From contig NZ_CP150481.1 of assembly GCF_047922965.1 (NCBI RefSeq), forward strand, positions 558,001 to 622,000: a stretch of DNA of 64,000 nt, in the 5' to 3' direction. The notes under the pieces are model-generated. The model was given only the letters and a program-made list of their open reading frames with translations. It had not been told where the DNA came from and searched no databases. Below, in pieces: positions 44,341 to 54,300 of this stretch. The stretch comes from Neptunicella plasticusilytica (GTDB lineage: Bacteria; Pseudomonadota; Gammaproteobacteria; Enterobacterales; Alteromonadaceae). The position numbers were made by a program, and so were the translations under genes. Position 1 is the stretch's first letter. Every line of letters starts with the position of its first letter.

Positions 44341-45837
44341 TCAGCTCGACGCTTTACAATATTGGTTAATAAAATCCTGATGGGTGGGTAATTTATTCAC
44401 CACTTCGGTTATTTGACTGCGAATATTGGCTAGATATCCGGTAAGTTCTTGATCTGACATGGTGTTGAAGATCTTGTGGTAATGCTCGGGAATAAGCCTT
44501 TGACCAATCATCACATGGGCCCAGGATTCCAACCTGAACATTTCTTTCTCGCCTAATTGCACAGTTGCATTTTGCCTGAATAGATCCATCCGGTGTGACA
44601 AGGATTCCGGCACTGACATATTTTTACAATAGCGCCAGAATTCGCTGTCTTCGCGTTCCGTCGCATGGTAATGCAAAATGATAAAGTCACGCACATTTTC
44701 CAGCTCATCAATAGACTGCTGGTTATATTCATTCATTAATGAATCTGTTACCCCATCAAACGGGAATAACCGCATCAGGCGAATAATACCATTCATAAAC
44801 AAGTAAATACTGGTTGACTCCAGTGGCTCAACAAAACCACTGGACAAACCTAGCGCGATGCAGTTTTTCGCCCAAAATTGCTGGCGACGTCCGGTTTTAT
44901 ATTTAATAACCCGCGGATCGGTTAATACCGATCCTTGCACGTTATTCAGCAGATGTTGTCGTGCCTCCTCATCTTGCATAAACTCGCTACAAAAGACATT
45001 GCCATTACCAACACGGTGCTGCAGCGGTATATGCCATTGCCAGCCCGCCCGGTGCGCCGTACAGGTAACATAAGGATTGGCCGGCGCAACCGATTCTGTC
45101 TGAATGGCAATGGCGCTGTTGCAGGGTAACCAGTGGCCCCAGTCATTAAATGGCACCTTTAAGGTCTTATCAATTAGCAAACCGGAAAAACCGGTGCAGT
45201 CGATAAACAAGTCACCTTCAACTAACTCGCCAGATTCCATCTGCAAGGCTTTAATATCTCCGTTAGGATGTTGTTGTACTTGCTGGATTTTGCCTTCGAT
45301 GCGCTTGGTTCCCAGTTTTTCACTGTACTGCCGCAGAAACTGCGCATAACGGGTGGCATCGAGGTGGTAGGCAAAATTGATCTTGCCACCTTTATGCACA
45401 ACAAACTTGTTGGCTTTGGCAGCCTGCACTTCCAGACTGTACTCCCCATAGGCATGGTTGATACCTTTACTCTGTCCGTATAACCAAAAATGCTGGAAGT
45501 CGGCCAGATAACTGCCTTGTCCTGTGGTGCCAAAGGGGTGAATATACTCGTCGCCTATCTGCCCCCAGTTTTTAAACAGGATACCTAATTTAAATGTGGC
45601 CTCGGTGGCACGCATAAATTCCTGTTCGTCAATACCTAATAGTGAATGGAATACTCGCATAGGAGGAATAGTGGCTTCTCCTACACCTACGGTGCCGATC
45701 TGTTCTGATTCTACCAGCACAACCTCGACTAATTTACCAAGCTGTTTGGATAACCCGGCGGCGGCTACCCACCCTGCGGTGCCCCCACCAGCGATAACAA
45801 CTTTTTTAACTTTACTATTTTGCAAAATGATTCTCAC
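44341..45837 (-). CDS. Flavin-dependent tryptophan-halogenase-like protein
   Basis: The 498-residue protein has the halogenase hallmarks: the FAD motif VVIAGGGTAGWVAAAGLSKQ at residues 13-32, GTVGVGEATIPPMRVFH, a TFKLGILFKNW segment that contains a Lys where the catalytic Lys is expected, and the diagnostic WxWxIP (GWQWHIP). True halogenases use FADH2, O2 and halide to make hypohalous acid. These receptor-linked homologues have no known substrate. It starts at GTG 45837 or, less likely, TTG 45825. It lies 29 bp after the cupin gene and 3 bp before the DUF6445-like gene, with no flavin reductase nearby. Confidence 0.85.
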   Translation of the reverse strand: MRIILQNSKVKKVVIAGGGTAGWVAAAGLSKQLGKLVEVVLVESEQIGTVGVGEATIPPMRVFHSLLGIDEQEFMRATEATFKLGILFKNWGQIGDEYIHPFGTTGQGSYLADFQHFWLYGQSKGINHAYGEYSLEVQAAKANKFVVHKGGKINFAYHLDATRYAQFLRQYSEKLGTKRIEGKIQQVQQHPNGDIKALQMESGELVEGDLFIDCTGFSGLLIDKTLKVPFNDWGHWLPCNSAIAIQTESVAPANPYVTCTAHRAGWQWHIPLQHRVGNGNVFCSEFMQDEEARQHLLNNVQGSVLTDPRVIKYKTGRRQQFWAKNCIALGLSSGFVEPLESTSIYLFMNGIIRLMRLFPFDGVTDSLMNEYNQQSIDELENVRDFIILHYHATEREDSEFWRYCKNMSVPESLSHRMDLFRQNATVQLGEKEMFRLESWAHVMIGQRLIPEHYHKIFNTMSDQELTGYLANIRSQITEVVNKLPTHQDFINQYCKASS

Positions 45838-45866
45838 TCAACAGGACGTCCAGCGGGACACCTTGA

Positions 45867-46901
45867 TTATCGATTCAGTTTATTTAATAACAGTGCTCGC
45901 AATGCCCGTGCTTTATTAGGATCCAACTTGCCCAGAAAACCCTGAGCCTGCTCGGGCAAGTGCCTGGCGGCCTTTTCTCCGTCGCCAAAGATGTAATAGT
46001 CAAAAATATGCTTCCATGCCTGTTTTTCATGTTGGGGTTTTTCACGCAAACTTAGCATGGCGTGATAAAGCACATTCATGGCGGCTCCGGTAAAGCGCGC
46101 CGATTCGCTCCACCAATAATTGATTAATATATTAAACCGGCTCAACCCTTCCACCTGATGCCACCACATGCTGGGCAAGAACAGGGCATCACCGGCTTCC
46201 AGCTCGGCAACCTGGCCATTGGCGATGGCTTCCGGGAAGTTGGGATACTTGTCCAGATCAGGATTAGCAAAATCCACCATACTCAGTGCTTGCCCACCAG
46301 GTGTCAGATCCAGCGGGCCAGGATAAAGATTGGCAATCTGATCGGATGGAAACAGGCTAAAGCGGCGTTTACCCACTACGCAACAGGCCAGATTGTCGGA
46401 GGTGTCATAATGGCAACAAGCTGTAGTACGGTTACCTATCCAGATCCCGACATGGTTCTGCTCCACCGGAAATTCCGCGGCAGGTCGTGGAATGTCGATA
46501 TCATTTTCCGCCCTAAGCTGGGGAAAATGGCTATCGATCACATTGGATGCAATATAATAGGAAGGCGGTGCGTGATCATCCATTGTGTCGACAATCAGAT
46601 CCAGAAATTCGTCTATCTGGATCGGCTTGTTGTCGTAATTTAAGCGGGTGACCTGTTGATCATAAAAAAAGCGGCCTTTAATTTCCGGCCCACCAAAATA
46701 GCCGAAGGATGGTCTGCCATTGTAATGGGATTTTAAATAATCAACAGCAGTTTGGGTTGACTCAAGACCAAGTTCCACCAGTTTCCAGTGTTTTACCAGT
46801 CCTTTGAGGATTACCGGTTCGCTTGCTGTAATCACTTCGGCAGGCAGTTGTCCCGGTGTACAGCTATCGATGACTTTGGTTTTAGTGGTAATGGTTGTCA
46901 T
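45867..46901 (-). CDS. Cupin-like (JmjC-type) Fe(II)/2OG oxygenase
   Basis: The 344-residue protein has a JmjC/Cupin_8 core. CCHYDTSDNLACCVVGKRRF supplies the HxD of the metal site and LFLPSMWWHQVEGLSRFNIL the distal His; a Lys/Arg for 2-oxoglutarate is plausible. The N-terminal EVITASEPVILKGLVKHW is the typical opening of this family. Members hydroxylate proteins or small molecules. It lies between sapC and the halogenase, with gaps of 23 and 29 bp. Modification of the imported glycan, of the receptor, or of a peptide ligand is speculative. Confidence 0.78.
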   Translation of the reverse strand: MTTITTKTKVIDSCTPGQLPAEVITASEPVILKGLVKHWKLVELGLESTQTAVDYLKSHYNGRPSFGYFGGPEIKGRFFYDQQVTRLNYDNKPIQIDEFLDLIVDTMDDHAPPSYYIASNVIDSHFPQLRAENDIDIPRPAAEFPVEQNHVGIWIGNRTTACCHYDTSDNLACCVVGKRRFSLFPSDQIANLYPGPLDLTPGGQALSMVDFANPDLDKYPNFPEAIANGQVAELEAGDALFLPSMWWHQVEGLSRFNILINYWWSESARFTGAAMNVLYHAMLSLREKPQHEKQAWKHIFDYYIFGDGEKAARHLPEQAQGFLGKLDPNKARALRALLLNKLNR

Positions 46902-46924
46902 GTTTCAGATTCGTCAAAGTAAGC

Positions 46925-47662
46925 TTAACCACGATCGCGGCGATTTTTCATCTCAATCAGCTTTCTGATATTGCTCATAGACGCCACCACGGAAAAAGCG
47001 AGCTGCAAAAAGCCAGCTTTATGTAATTTAGCCAGTTGTTCGGCATTAAGAGACTGAAGCTTGTTTTCGTTAATGGTGTAGTTGCCTACCAAGCGATGTT
47101 TTTCACCACTGTCCAGATCGATTTCTATATTTACCGGCTCAATTAATTCAACTTCATTGAATGCGGCAAACATGGCATCGTTCACCGCTATGCCTTGATG
47201 CATCACTTTCAGTAGTGTTGATACATGCTCTAGATAAGGGCTATTGCCGCCATGTTCCAAAAACAGGGCTCTGCCTTTTTGTTCGTTTACTTTGGGGTGA
47301 TCCACATCAATATGTATCACCGGCACCTTTTGTGTTTCACCATTTTCCTGTTGGGTTTGAAAACCAATTAAGAAGGGGCCTCGAGCTAAAGTGGCGGGAA
47401 TATAATGCCCGGCCCAGCCTGAATCGAGTGATTCATCCAAATACAAGTTTTCGTCTTTTTGAATACCTAATAAGGCTACCGCCTGATACTTTTCAGTTTC
47501 GGCATTACGCCGGAACATAATCGGATATTCTTTTTGTAGTTCAACGAATTCGGTAGGAAAGGCCATAACGCTAGTGACATTATCGCCGTATTGGGCATTG
47601 AATTGGTTGATAACTTTGATGTGTTGATGTTGAACATTGTTAAGTAAAACGTGTTGGGTCAT
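46925..47662 (-). CDS. SapC-family protein
   Basis: The 245-residue protein matches the SapC-like family found beside carbohydrate-type TonB-dependent receptors. Typical parts are the N-terminal HQHIKVINQFNAQYGDNVTS, VMAFPTEFVELQKEYPIMFR and the C-terminal LGNYT-like LVGNYTINENKLQSLNAEQL. There is no signal peptide. The name comes from an S-layer cluster in Campylobacter; the biochemical role is unknown. It follows the receptor gene after a hairpin (47724-47746) and starts the four-gene accessory series. Confidence 0.85.
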   Translation of the reverse strand: MTQHVLLNNVQHQHIKVINQFNAQYGDNVTSVMAFPTEFVELQKEYPIMFRRNAETEKYQAVALLGIQKDENLYLDESLDSGWAGHYIPATLARGPFLIGFQTQQENGETQKVPVIHIDVDHPKVNEQKGRALFLEHGGNSPYLEHVSTLLKVMHQGIAVNDAMFAAFNEVELIEPVNIEIDLDSGEKHRLVGNYTINENKLQSLNAEQLAKLHKAGFLQLAFSVVASMSNIRKLIEMKNRRDRG

Positions 47663-47723
47663 TAAAAGTTCCCATTTTCCAAACTGTTGCAGGCTAGATT
47701 AACGTAAAAGTGATTGTAAAGAA

Positions 47724-47746
47724 AAGCCGCTGAAAAACAGCGGCTT
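47724..47746 (-). terminator. Hairpin after the receptor gene, possible partial terminator
   Basis: AAGCCGCTG-AAAAA-CAGCGGCTT forms a perfect 9-bp stem in the 127-base gap between the receptor and sapC. On the transcribed strand it is followed by TTCTTT, a poor U-run. It may let most transcripts end after the receptor, lowering expression of the accessory genes. Confidence 0.55.
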
Positions 47747-47789
47747 GATTACGGATGTGCGCATTGCTAAATAACGAGAAAAAAGTTAT

Positions 47790-50700
47790 TTAGAACGTAT
47801 AACGGGCACCTAATTGGTAACGAGCACCTAGGTCATACATATCCCACAACATCTTGTAGTTACGACCATGGGCGCGGCTGTTTTCGCCGGTTACATTTAT
47901 ACCTTCAAGTGAAACGGTGAAGTCTTCTGTTACGGCGTAACTGACGTTGACGTCAATTTGAGAGTATGCCTCAACATATCTTGGATTCCCCTGATTACCT
48001 TGAGAAGTCGTAGACAAATATTTATCACGCCAGTTATAAGAAATACGCGCCTGAAGACCATCTTTTTCATACATGGCAACTAAGTTAGCGGTATCACTTA
48101 AACCCACCAGCGCAAACTGAGACACACCTGGATCCACTGAGTTATCGTAAGCGACATCACCGCGCACAATGGTGTAGTTGGCCTGAACACCGAAGCCGGT
48201 TTCACCAAAGAAGTGCTGTACGGCAAACTCCATACCGTAAATCTTCGCTTCTTTACCATTATTTGGTGTTTCGGTTCTAAAGGTATACGCAGGATCGCTA
48301 GAATTCGATTCAACATCCCATCCTGTTCTTTCCGCCAGATAGGTATTGGCATCTGGGTTAAAATCCGTGCCATACAATGAAACATATTCAGGATCGCTGC
48401 CAGCATTATGCTCGGTATAAACCATTAAGCCGTACAGGTTATCATCGTTTAAAGCAAGACCCATAGCCGCCAGCTCTGCCGCAGCAGCCTGGGCTCGAGG
48501 ACCTGCCGTTACATCACGAATATCCAGTAATTCTCTATCGACCTGCTGCGTACCAATAAAGTTGTAAACATTTTTCTCGAATAAGCCACCGGATACATAG
48601 CTGTACTCGTCATAATACCATTCTAATGATAAATCAAAGTTGGTTGATTCTAATGGTAATAAACCAGGGTTTGATGCATCTGCAGATGGAGTGGCTCCCA
48701 ACAAGGTTGAACCGCCACCGGCACCAAAGCCTGATGCAGATACACCTAAACTGCCCAAACCGGCACGCGCAATGGTTTTACTGGTTGAGAAGCGGCCAAT
48801 TAAGTCATCGGAAATATGCAAGGTAAAGTCCAGGCTGGGCAGCAAGTTATCATAGCTGGCCTCAGCCGTAGCTAGAGTGGAAGGCTGACTGCCATCGACT
48901 CGAATCGCAACGTCATTGTTACTTTCCCAAACACTCTTGTAAGCCGCAGCCAACGAGCTTGAAAAAACATCAGTGGTTTCGTAACGTAGGCCCGTCAAAA
49001 TATCAAAAGGCATATCACCCAGTTCGCCATATAAGGCAAATTGGAAGTAGGCCGCAGTTGTTTCTTCATCCACCAGGTTGTCAGTGGTTTGATTCAGATC
49101 AGGAGGTAAAATATCGGCATAACGTGGAATGTTCTTCGCAGCTTCGTACATATCTACTGCGTTAGCAATAAAGCCATGACCATCGCGAGGATTCCAGTCA
49201 TCAAACTCACCCTGGATATCAAATGGCTGAACTAATTCACCAAACTCGCCAGGATAACCACCATTCCAGTTACCTAAGGCGATGTTTTCCGCAGCATAGT
49301 TAAGGGAATGAGACTCCATATCGCGAGTTTCAATACCAAAATCAAAACGGCCATTATCAAATAGATAGGTACCGTCCAGTTTAATTTGGGTCACTGTTGA
49401 TTTCTGATCGGCCTGACGCAAGTTAAACATGGTAGAACTGACGTCTCCATTGTCGACTTGACCGTTAGTATTAGGTGGGAAACCTGGATTGCCACCTAAA
49501 CTATCATCATATTGGTTTAAGTAAGTTGGGAATTCACCGCCAAAAAACCATTCTCTCGATTCTACGGTTGGATTAGCCAATGCCATACGCACTGAACCCG
49601 TGCCGTAAGGACCAGTACCACGGCTATGCATTTCTGAATCATGGGCATCTAATTTGAAACTTAAATCATCATTAACCCGGTACTCCAGATTGACACCTAG
49701 CGATGTTAGCGTATTGGTTTGATCGAGATCTTGCTGTTCATAGCCTTCATCAACGCCGTTTGCATAAGATTCTGTCGCGTAAATCATGGTGGCGATTTCT
49801 GAATCATCGAATTCAACAGCCTGAAGATTGCCATTCATTTGCATCCAGTTACCGGTTTGGCCTAGATGGCGCTTGATATGGTTTTCAGCAAAGGTGTAAT
49901 CTACCGTACCGGTGAAATTTTCACTTGGCGCGAATTGTAATGTTAACTGGGCGTTATCACGGGTACGTTGAGTATCGTGAAACTCATAACGTAAATCATA
50001 AAAACGCGAGTACAATTGACCTTGGTCTGGCGCATTAGTTACTTGTACAGTTTCGTCATTCCAAACTCTATCCGGATCAGCAATATCGTCCCAATAGCGT
50101 ATATCCCAGTCATTAACCGTGGCACCAACGGCACCGGAATCACGTTCCTGATGACTTGCGGTTAGTGAAATCCCCCAAGTCGAATCATCATTAGCATAAC
50201 TGAACAACCCTGATACTTCAGGGGTAACATCGTCGCCAGCGCGGTTGGTGGTATCGTGTACTGCTTTGGCACCAACAGAAGCAACAAATCCGTCATTATC
50301 CAGTGGCTTAGCGGTTAAGATATTAATGGTTGCACCAATACCACCAGTGGTGATATTCGCTTTACCGGTTTTATAAACTTCTACCGAACTGATACCTTCA
50401 GAGGCTAAGTTAGCAAAATCAAAGGCTCTTGAACCACCGCCATCACCATTAAAGGTTGATGCAGCAGGCATAGTACGACCATTTAAGGTCACCATATTAT
50501 TTTCGGCGCCAAAGCCACGTACCGTAACTTGAGAGCCTTCACCGTTATCGCGGCTGATGGAAACACCGGTAATACGTTGTAATGATTCGGCCAGGTTGGT
50601 ATCCGGGAATTTACCGATATCTTCGGCAGAGATAGCATCAACTACCCCCATTGACTCGCGTTTTACTGCAGTTGAAGCCTGCAAGCTGCCACGTATACCT

Positions 50701-50834
50701 TTAACCTGAATAACTTCAACATCGCCGTCTGCGGGGGCATCTTGTGCCATAGCGGGGGCTATGACCGCACCACCTAGCATCAACGATATGCTGGTGGAGA
50801 GTAATGATTTATTAAACTTTTTGTGTGTATTCAT
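47790..50834 (-). CDS. TonB-dependent receptor, carbohydrate type
   Basis: The 1014-residue outer-membrane protein has a signal peptide (LLSTSISLMLGGAVIAPAMA), then the plug domain with IQVKGIRGSLQASTAVKRES, DIGKFPDTNLAESLQRITGV and VTVRGFGAENNMVTLNGR. A beta-barrel of about 22 strands ends with the terminal aromatic residue (LGARYTF). This subfamily is the one used by Alteromonadales, Xanthomonas and Caulobacter for oligosaccharide uptake. It is transcribed away from the GH5-GH3 lipoprotein across a promoter region rich in LacI-type sites. Mannooligosaccharides are the probable ligand by context. Confidence 0.92.
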   Translation of the reverse strand: MNTHKKFNKSLLSTSISLMLGGAVIAPAMAQDAPADGDVEVIQVKGIRGSLQASTAVKRESMGVVDAISAEDIGKFPDTNLAESLQRITGVSISRDNGEGSQVTVRGFGAENNMVTLNGRTMPAASTFNGDGGGSRAFDFANLASEGISSVEVYKTGKANITTGGIGATINILTAKPLDNDGFVASVGAKAVHDTTNRAGDDVTPEVSGLFSYANDDSTWGISLTASHQERDSGAVGATVNDWDIRYWDDIADPDRVWNDETVQVTNAPDQGQLYSRFYDLRYEFHDTQRTRDNAQLTLQFAPSENFTGTVDYTFAENHIKRHLGQTGNWMQMNGNLQAVEFDDSEIATMIYATESYANGVDEGYEQQDLDQTNTLTSLGVNLEYRVNDDLSFKLDAHDSEMHSRGTGPYGTGSVRMALANPTVESREWFFGGEFPTYLNQYDDSLGGNPGFPPNTNGQVDNGDVSSTMFNLRQADQKSTVTQIKLDGTYLFDNGRFDFGIETRDMESHSLNYAAENIALGNWNGGYPGEFGELVQPFDIQGEFDDWNPRDGHGFIANAVDMYEAAKNIPRYADILPPDLNQTTDNLVDEETTAAYFQFALYGELGDMPFDILTGLRYETTDVFSSSLAAAYKSVWESNNDVAIRVDGSQPSTLATAEASYDNLLPSLDFTLHISDDLIGRFSTSKTIARAGLGSLGVSASGFGAGGGSTLLGATPSADASNPGLLPLESTNFDLSLEWYYDEYSYVSGGLFEKNVYNFIGTQQVDRELLDIRDVTAGPRAQAAAAELAAMGLALNDDNLYGLMVYTEHNAGSDPEYVSLYGTDFNPDANTYLAERTGWDVESNSSDPAYTFRTETPNNGKEAKIYGMEFAVQHFFGETGFGVQANYTIVRGDVAYDNSVDPGVSQFALVGLSDTANLVAMYEKDGLQARISYNWRDKYLSTTSQGNQGNPRYVEAYSQIDVNVSYAVTEDFTVSLEGINVTGENSRAHGRNYKMLWDMYDLGARYQLGARYTF

Positions 50835-51000
50835 TTGTTGTTGTCCGTCTTGTCTTTTTTAATTGAGCCAAAACTACAATTCCAAGAACAAGTAACCCAG
50901 TCTGTCAGATCGCTACCTTGCTCTCGTCATTTTTGGTCGACGTAAACAATTGATGGGGCTGGATACTTTCTGCACAGGAAAACAGCACTTTCAATTGCTA

Positions 51001-51124
51001 TGAAAACGATTCTAGCCATAATGAAGTTAATATTATGTTGTAAAAAAACGTTTTCACGTTGTTATTTTTAACACAAAGATAACATATTGCAAACGTTTTC
51101 ATTGAAAAAGTACAAACGTTTACA
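51001..51124. promoter_or_regulatory. Cluster of LacI-type operator sites, receptor side
   Basis: In the 474-base region between the divergent receptor and GH5-GH3 genes, several sites fit TGNAANCGNTTNCA. TGCAAACGTTTTCA (51088-51101) is exact; TGAAAACGATTCTA (51001-51014) and TACAAACGTTTACA (51111-51124) have one mismatch each; AAAAAACGTTTTCA (51043-51056) is a half site. The clustering suggests control of the receptor by one or two LacI-family repressors. The remainder is AT-rich without other clear signals. Confidence 0.6.
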
Positions 51125-51232
51125 TTTCTAAGCTGTTGCAAGCCACGTCAGATATGGCGTAGCCTGACGATCACAAAGCCTGTCAAGTTTAGTGGGAAAT
51201 CGGCATTTTATCGGCAAACCTAATTTTACCGC

Positions 51233-51246
51233 TGTAAACGGTTACA
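51233..51246. promoter_or_regulatory. LacI-type operator upstream of GH5-GH3
   Basis: TGTAAACGGTTACA matches the LacI-family consensus exactly and differs at one core base from the GTAACCGGTTAC sites near GH130. It lies 62 bp before the lipoprotein start, where it would block that promoter. Confidence 0.65.
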
Positions 51247-51308
51247 TTTGGAATTAAGCTCGCCTATACTGCCCGACTTGGAAAATCAGCCCAGACAGTG
51301 AAAAAATA

Positions 51309-54300
51309 ATGAAAATTAAAATGGCTTATATCAGGATTTTGTGGATCGGAATCCTATTGTTAGCTGGTTGCAGCAAGCAGACTGAAACTAGTGCACCTCA
51401 ACCAGCTAAAGTTGATAAAACAGTGCTTCAATCCGTTGAGTCTGCCGATTTTGTTTCTGTAAACAAAGGCAAGTTTCAGCTCAATCATCGTCCCTATTAT
51501 TTTGCCGGTGCCAATTTTTGGCATGCGGGTTACATGGGCGTTGATGATGAAGAGGGCCAACGGCAGCAGTTGATCCGTGAGCTGGATAAATTAAAGTCGC
51601 ACGGGATCACTAACTTGCGGGTGCTGGCAATGTCAGAAGCCAGTGCGCTGAAAATGGCACTGCAACCGGCCATTCAAAGTGAGCCAGGCAAGCTGGATGA
51701 CGCTTTGCTGCAGGGCCTGGATTTCTTGTTGGCTGAAATGGCCAAGCGCGATATGAAAGCCGTCCTGTTTCTGAATAATTTCTGGCAATGGTCGGGTGGT
51801 ATGTCTCAATACGTTTCCTGGCAAACCGGAGAGCTGGTATTTGATCCGGATGTAACCGGAGACTGGAACGGTTTTATGCAAAATTCGGCAAAATTCTATC
51901 GTATGCCCGAGGCGCAAAAAGTTTATCGTCAGGTCATCAGTCAGGTTATTGGGCGCACTAATTCGATCACTCATATCAAATATGCTGAAGACCCGACCAT
52001 TATGACCTGGGAACTGGCCAATGAACCCCGTCCAGGTAGTGACGCCGAGGGTCACCAATATGCGCAGGATTTTATCGGCTGGGTGGATAGTACCGCGCAA
52101 TTTATCCATCAGCTGGCACCCAATCAACTGGTGACTACTGGTAGTGAAGGTATAATGGGAACCTTGCAGGATGAAGACTTGTTCCTGCGTACACATAATC
52201 TCGCTTCGATTGATTATATGACCTTCCATATGTGGGCAAAAAACTGGAGCTGGTTTGATATTAACAACCCAAAGCAAACCTACCAATCAGCCTTGCAAAA
52301 AGCGCATCAGTATATTGCCAAGCATATCCAGTATGCTGCTCAGTTAAATAAACCTGTAGTAATGGAAGAGTTTGGTATTGAACGTGATAACGGCGACTAC
52401 CGTCCATCTTCTACAACTCAATGGCGTGATAAATTCTTTACCGATATCTTTAACCAGTGGTATCAGGCGGGTCAAGCCGGGGCTAATATTGGCGGCACTA
52501 ACTTCTGGGCCTGGAGTGGCGAAGCGCGCACCCAGCGTGACGACTTTATTTGGCAAACAGGTGATATGTTTTTTGGTGATCCGCCGCAAGAGCCACAAGG
52601 CCTGAATTCAGTGTTTGATCAGGATGAATCTACTTTGGCCGTACTGAGCCATCATGCGGCACAGATGGAAAGCCTGACTCATCAACCTTCTACTGCAGAA
52701 AAAGTCGAAGCGCTGGTAAGCCAGATGACACTGGCGGAAAAAATTGGCCAAATGACCCAGGCTGAACGCAATCACGCCACACCCGAAGATGTGAAGAATT
52801 ATTTCCTGGGTTCCATTCTCAACGGTGGCGGCTCCGTTCCGGGGAATAATACTCCGCAAGACTGGCGCGATATGATCGACGCCTATCAACACGCGGCATT
52901 ATCAACCCGTTTGGGTATTCCGTTTATTTATGGCACCGATGCCGTGCATGGGCACGGTAATGGGATTAATACCACCTTGTTCCCGCATAATGTCGGATTA
53001 GGCGCAATGCGTAACCCCGAACTGATGGAACAAATTGGCCGCATCACCGCCGCCGAAACCACCGCGTTTGGCGTGCACTGGAACTTTGGCCCAGCATTAT
53101 GCGTTAGCCGTGATGAACGCTGGGGAAGGGCATATGAGTGTTTTGCAGAAGTGCCCGAGGTGGGTGAATCCTATGCCGGTCCTTATGTCACAGGCAGTCA
53201 GGCGTCAGGTCAGATGATCGCTACTGCCAAACATTGGGTCGGTGATGGCGGAACCACTTACGGGACAGGTGATCATGAATATATCATCGACCGTGGTGAT
53301 ACCCGTGTCAGCATGGATGAACTGCGTAAAATTCATATCGCCCCCTATTTGCCCGCCTTCAAAGCCGGGGTGGCTTCGGTAATGTATTCATACAGCAGCG
53401 TTAATGGTCTTAAGATGCATGAAAATCAACAGCTTAACCAAATGCTTAAAGGTGAGTTGGGGTTTGATGGTTTTGTGGTTTCCGACTGGCAGGCGATTGA
53501 AGAAGTGCAGGGGGAGACTAACCGGGAGCGCATTGTCCGTTCAATTAACGCGGGCCTGGATATGGCAATGGAGCCAGAATTCTGGAAGGAATTTATCACT
53601 GACCTAACCGCTGCGGTTAATGAGGGGGAAGTACCCTTATCGCGTATTGACGATGCCGTGCGCCGCATCCTGACCGCCAAGTTTGAGCTGGGGTTGTTCG
53701 ACCGTCCTTATTCTGCCGACCGCTCTGTGCCGGCTAAACTGGTGGTAGGTACAGCGGAACACAGGGCAGTTGCGCGCGAAGCGGTAGCTCAATCTTTGGT
53801 CATGCTGAAAAATGACAATAACCTGTTACCTCTGAGTAAAACTGCCAAGGTATTTGTGGCCGGTAGTCACGCTGACAATATCGGTCTGCAATCCGGCGGT
53901 TGGAGTATTCAATGGCAGGGTGAAAAACAGTCCAAAAATAGTGGTACCACCATTTTACAGGGGATTCAGGCGTTGGCCGATGACGTCACCTTCAATCAAA
54001 ACGGTGAAGGTGCACAGGGAAGTGATGTGGCGATTGTGGTGGTGGGGGAGAATCCCTATGCTGAAGGTTGGGGTGATTATAATGAACAACCATGTGAGTA
54101 CTGTCAGCCATTAACCTTGTCGGATGAGGATTTGCAAACCCTTGAAAATGTCAAAGCCAGTCGCGTGCCATTTGTGGTGGTGTTGGTATCCGGCCGTCCG
54201 CTATTAATCAGTGAACAATTGCCCGACTGGAATGCACTGGTTGCCGCCTGGTTGCCGGGTACTGAAGGCAATGGCGTCGCCGATGTATTGTTTGGCGATC

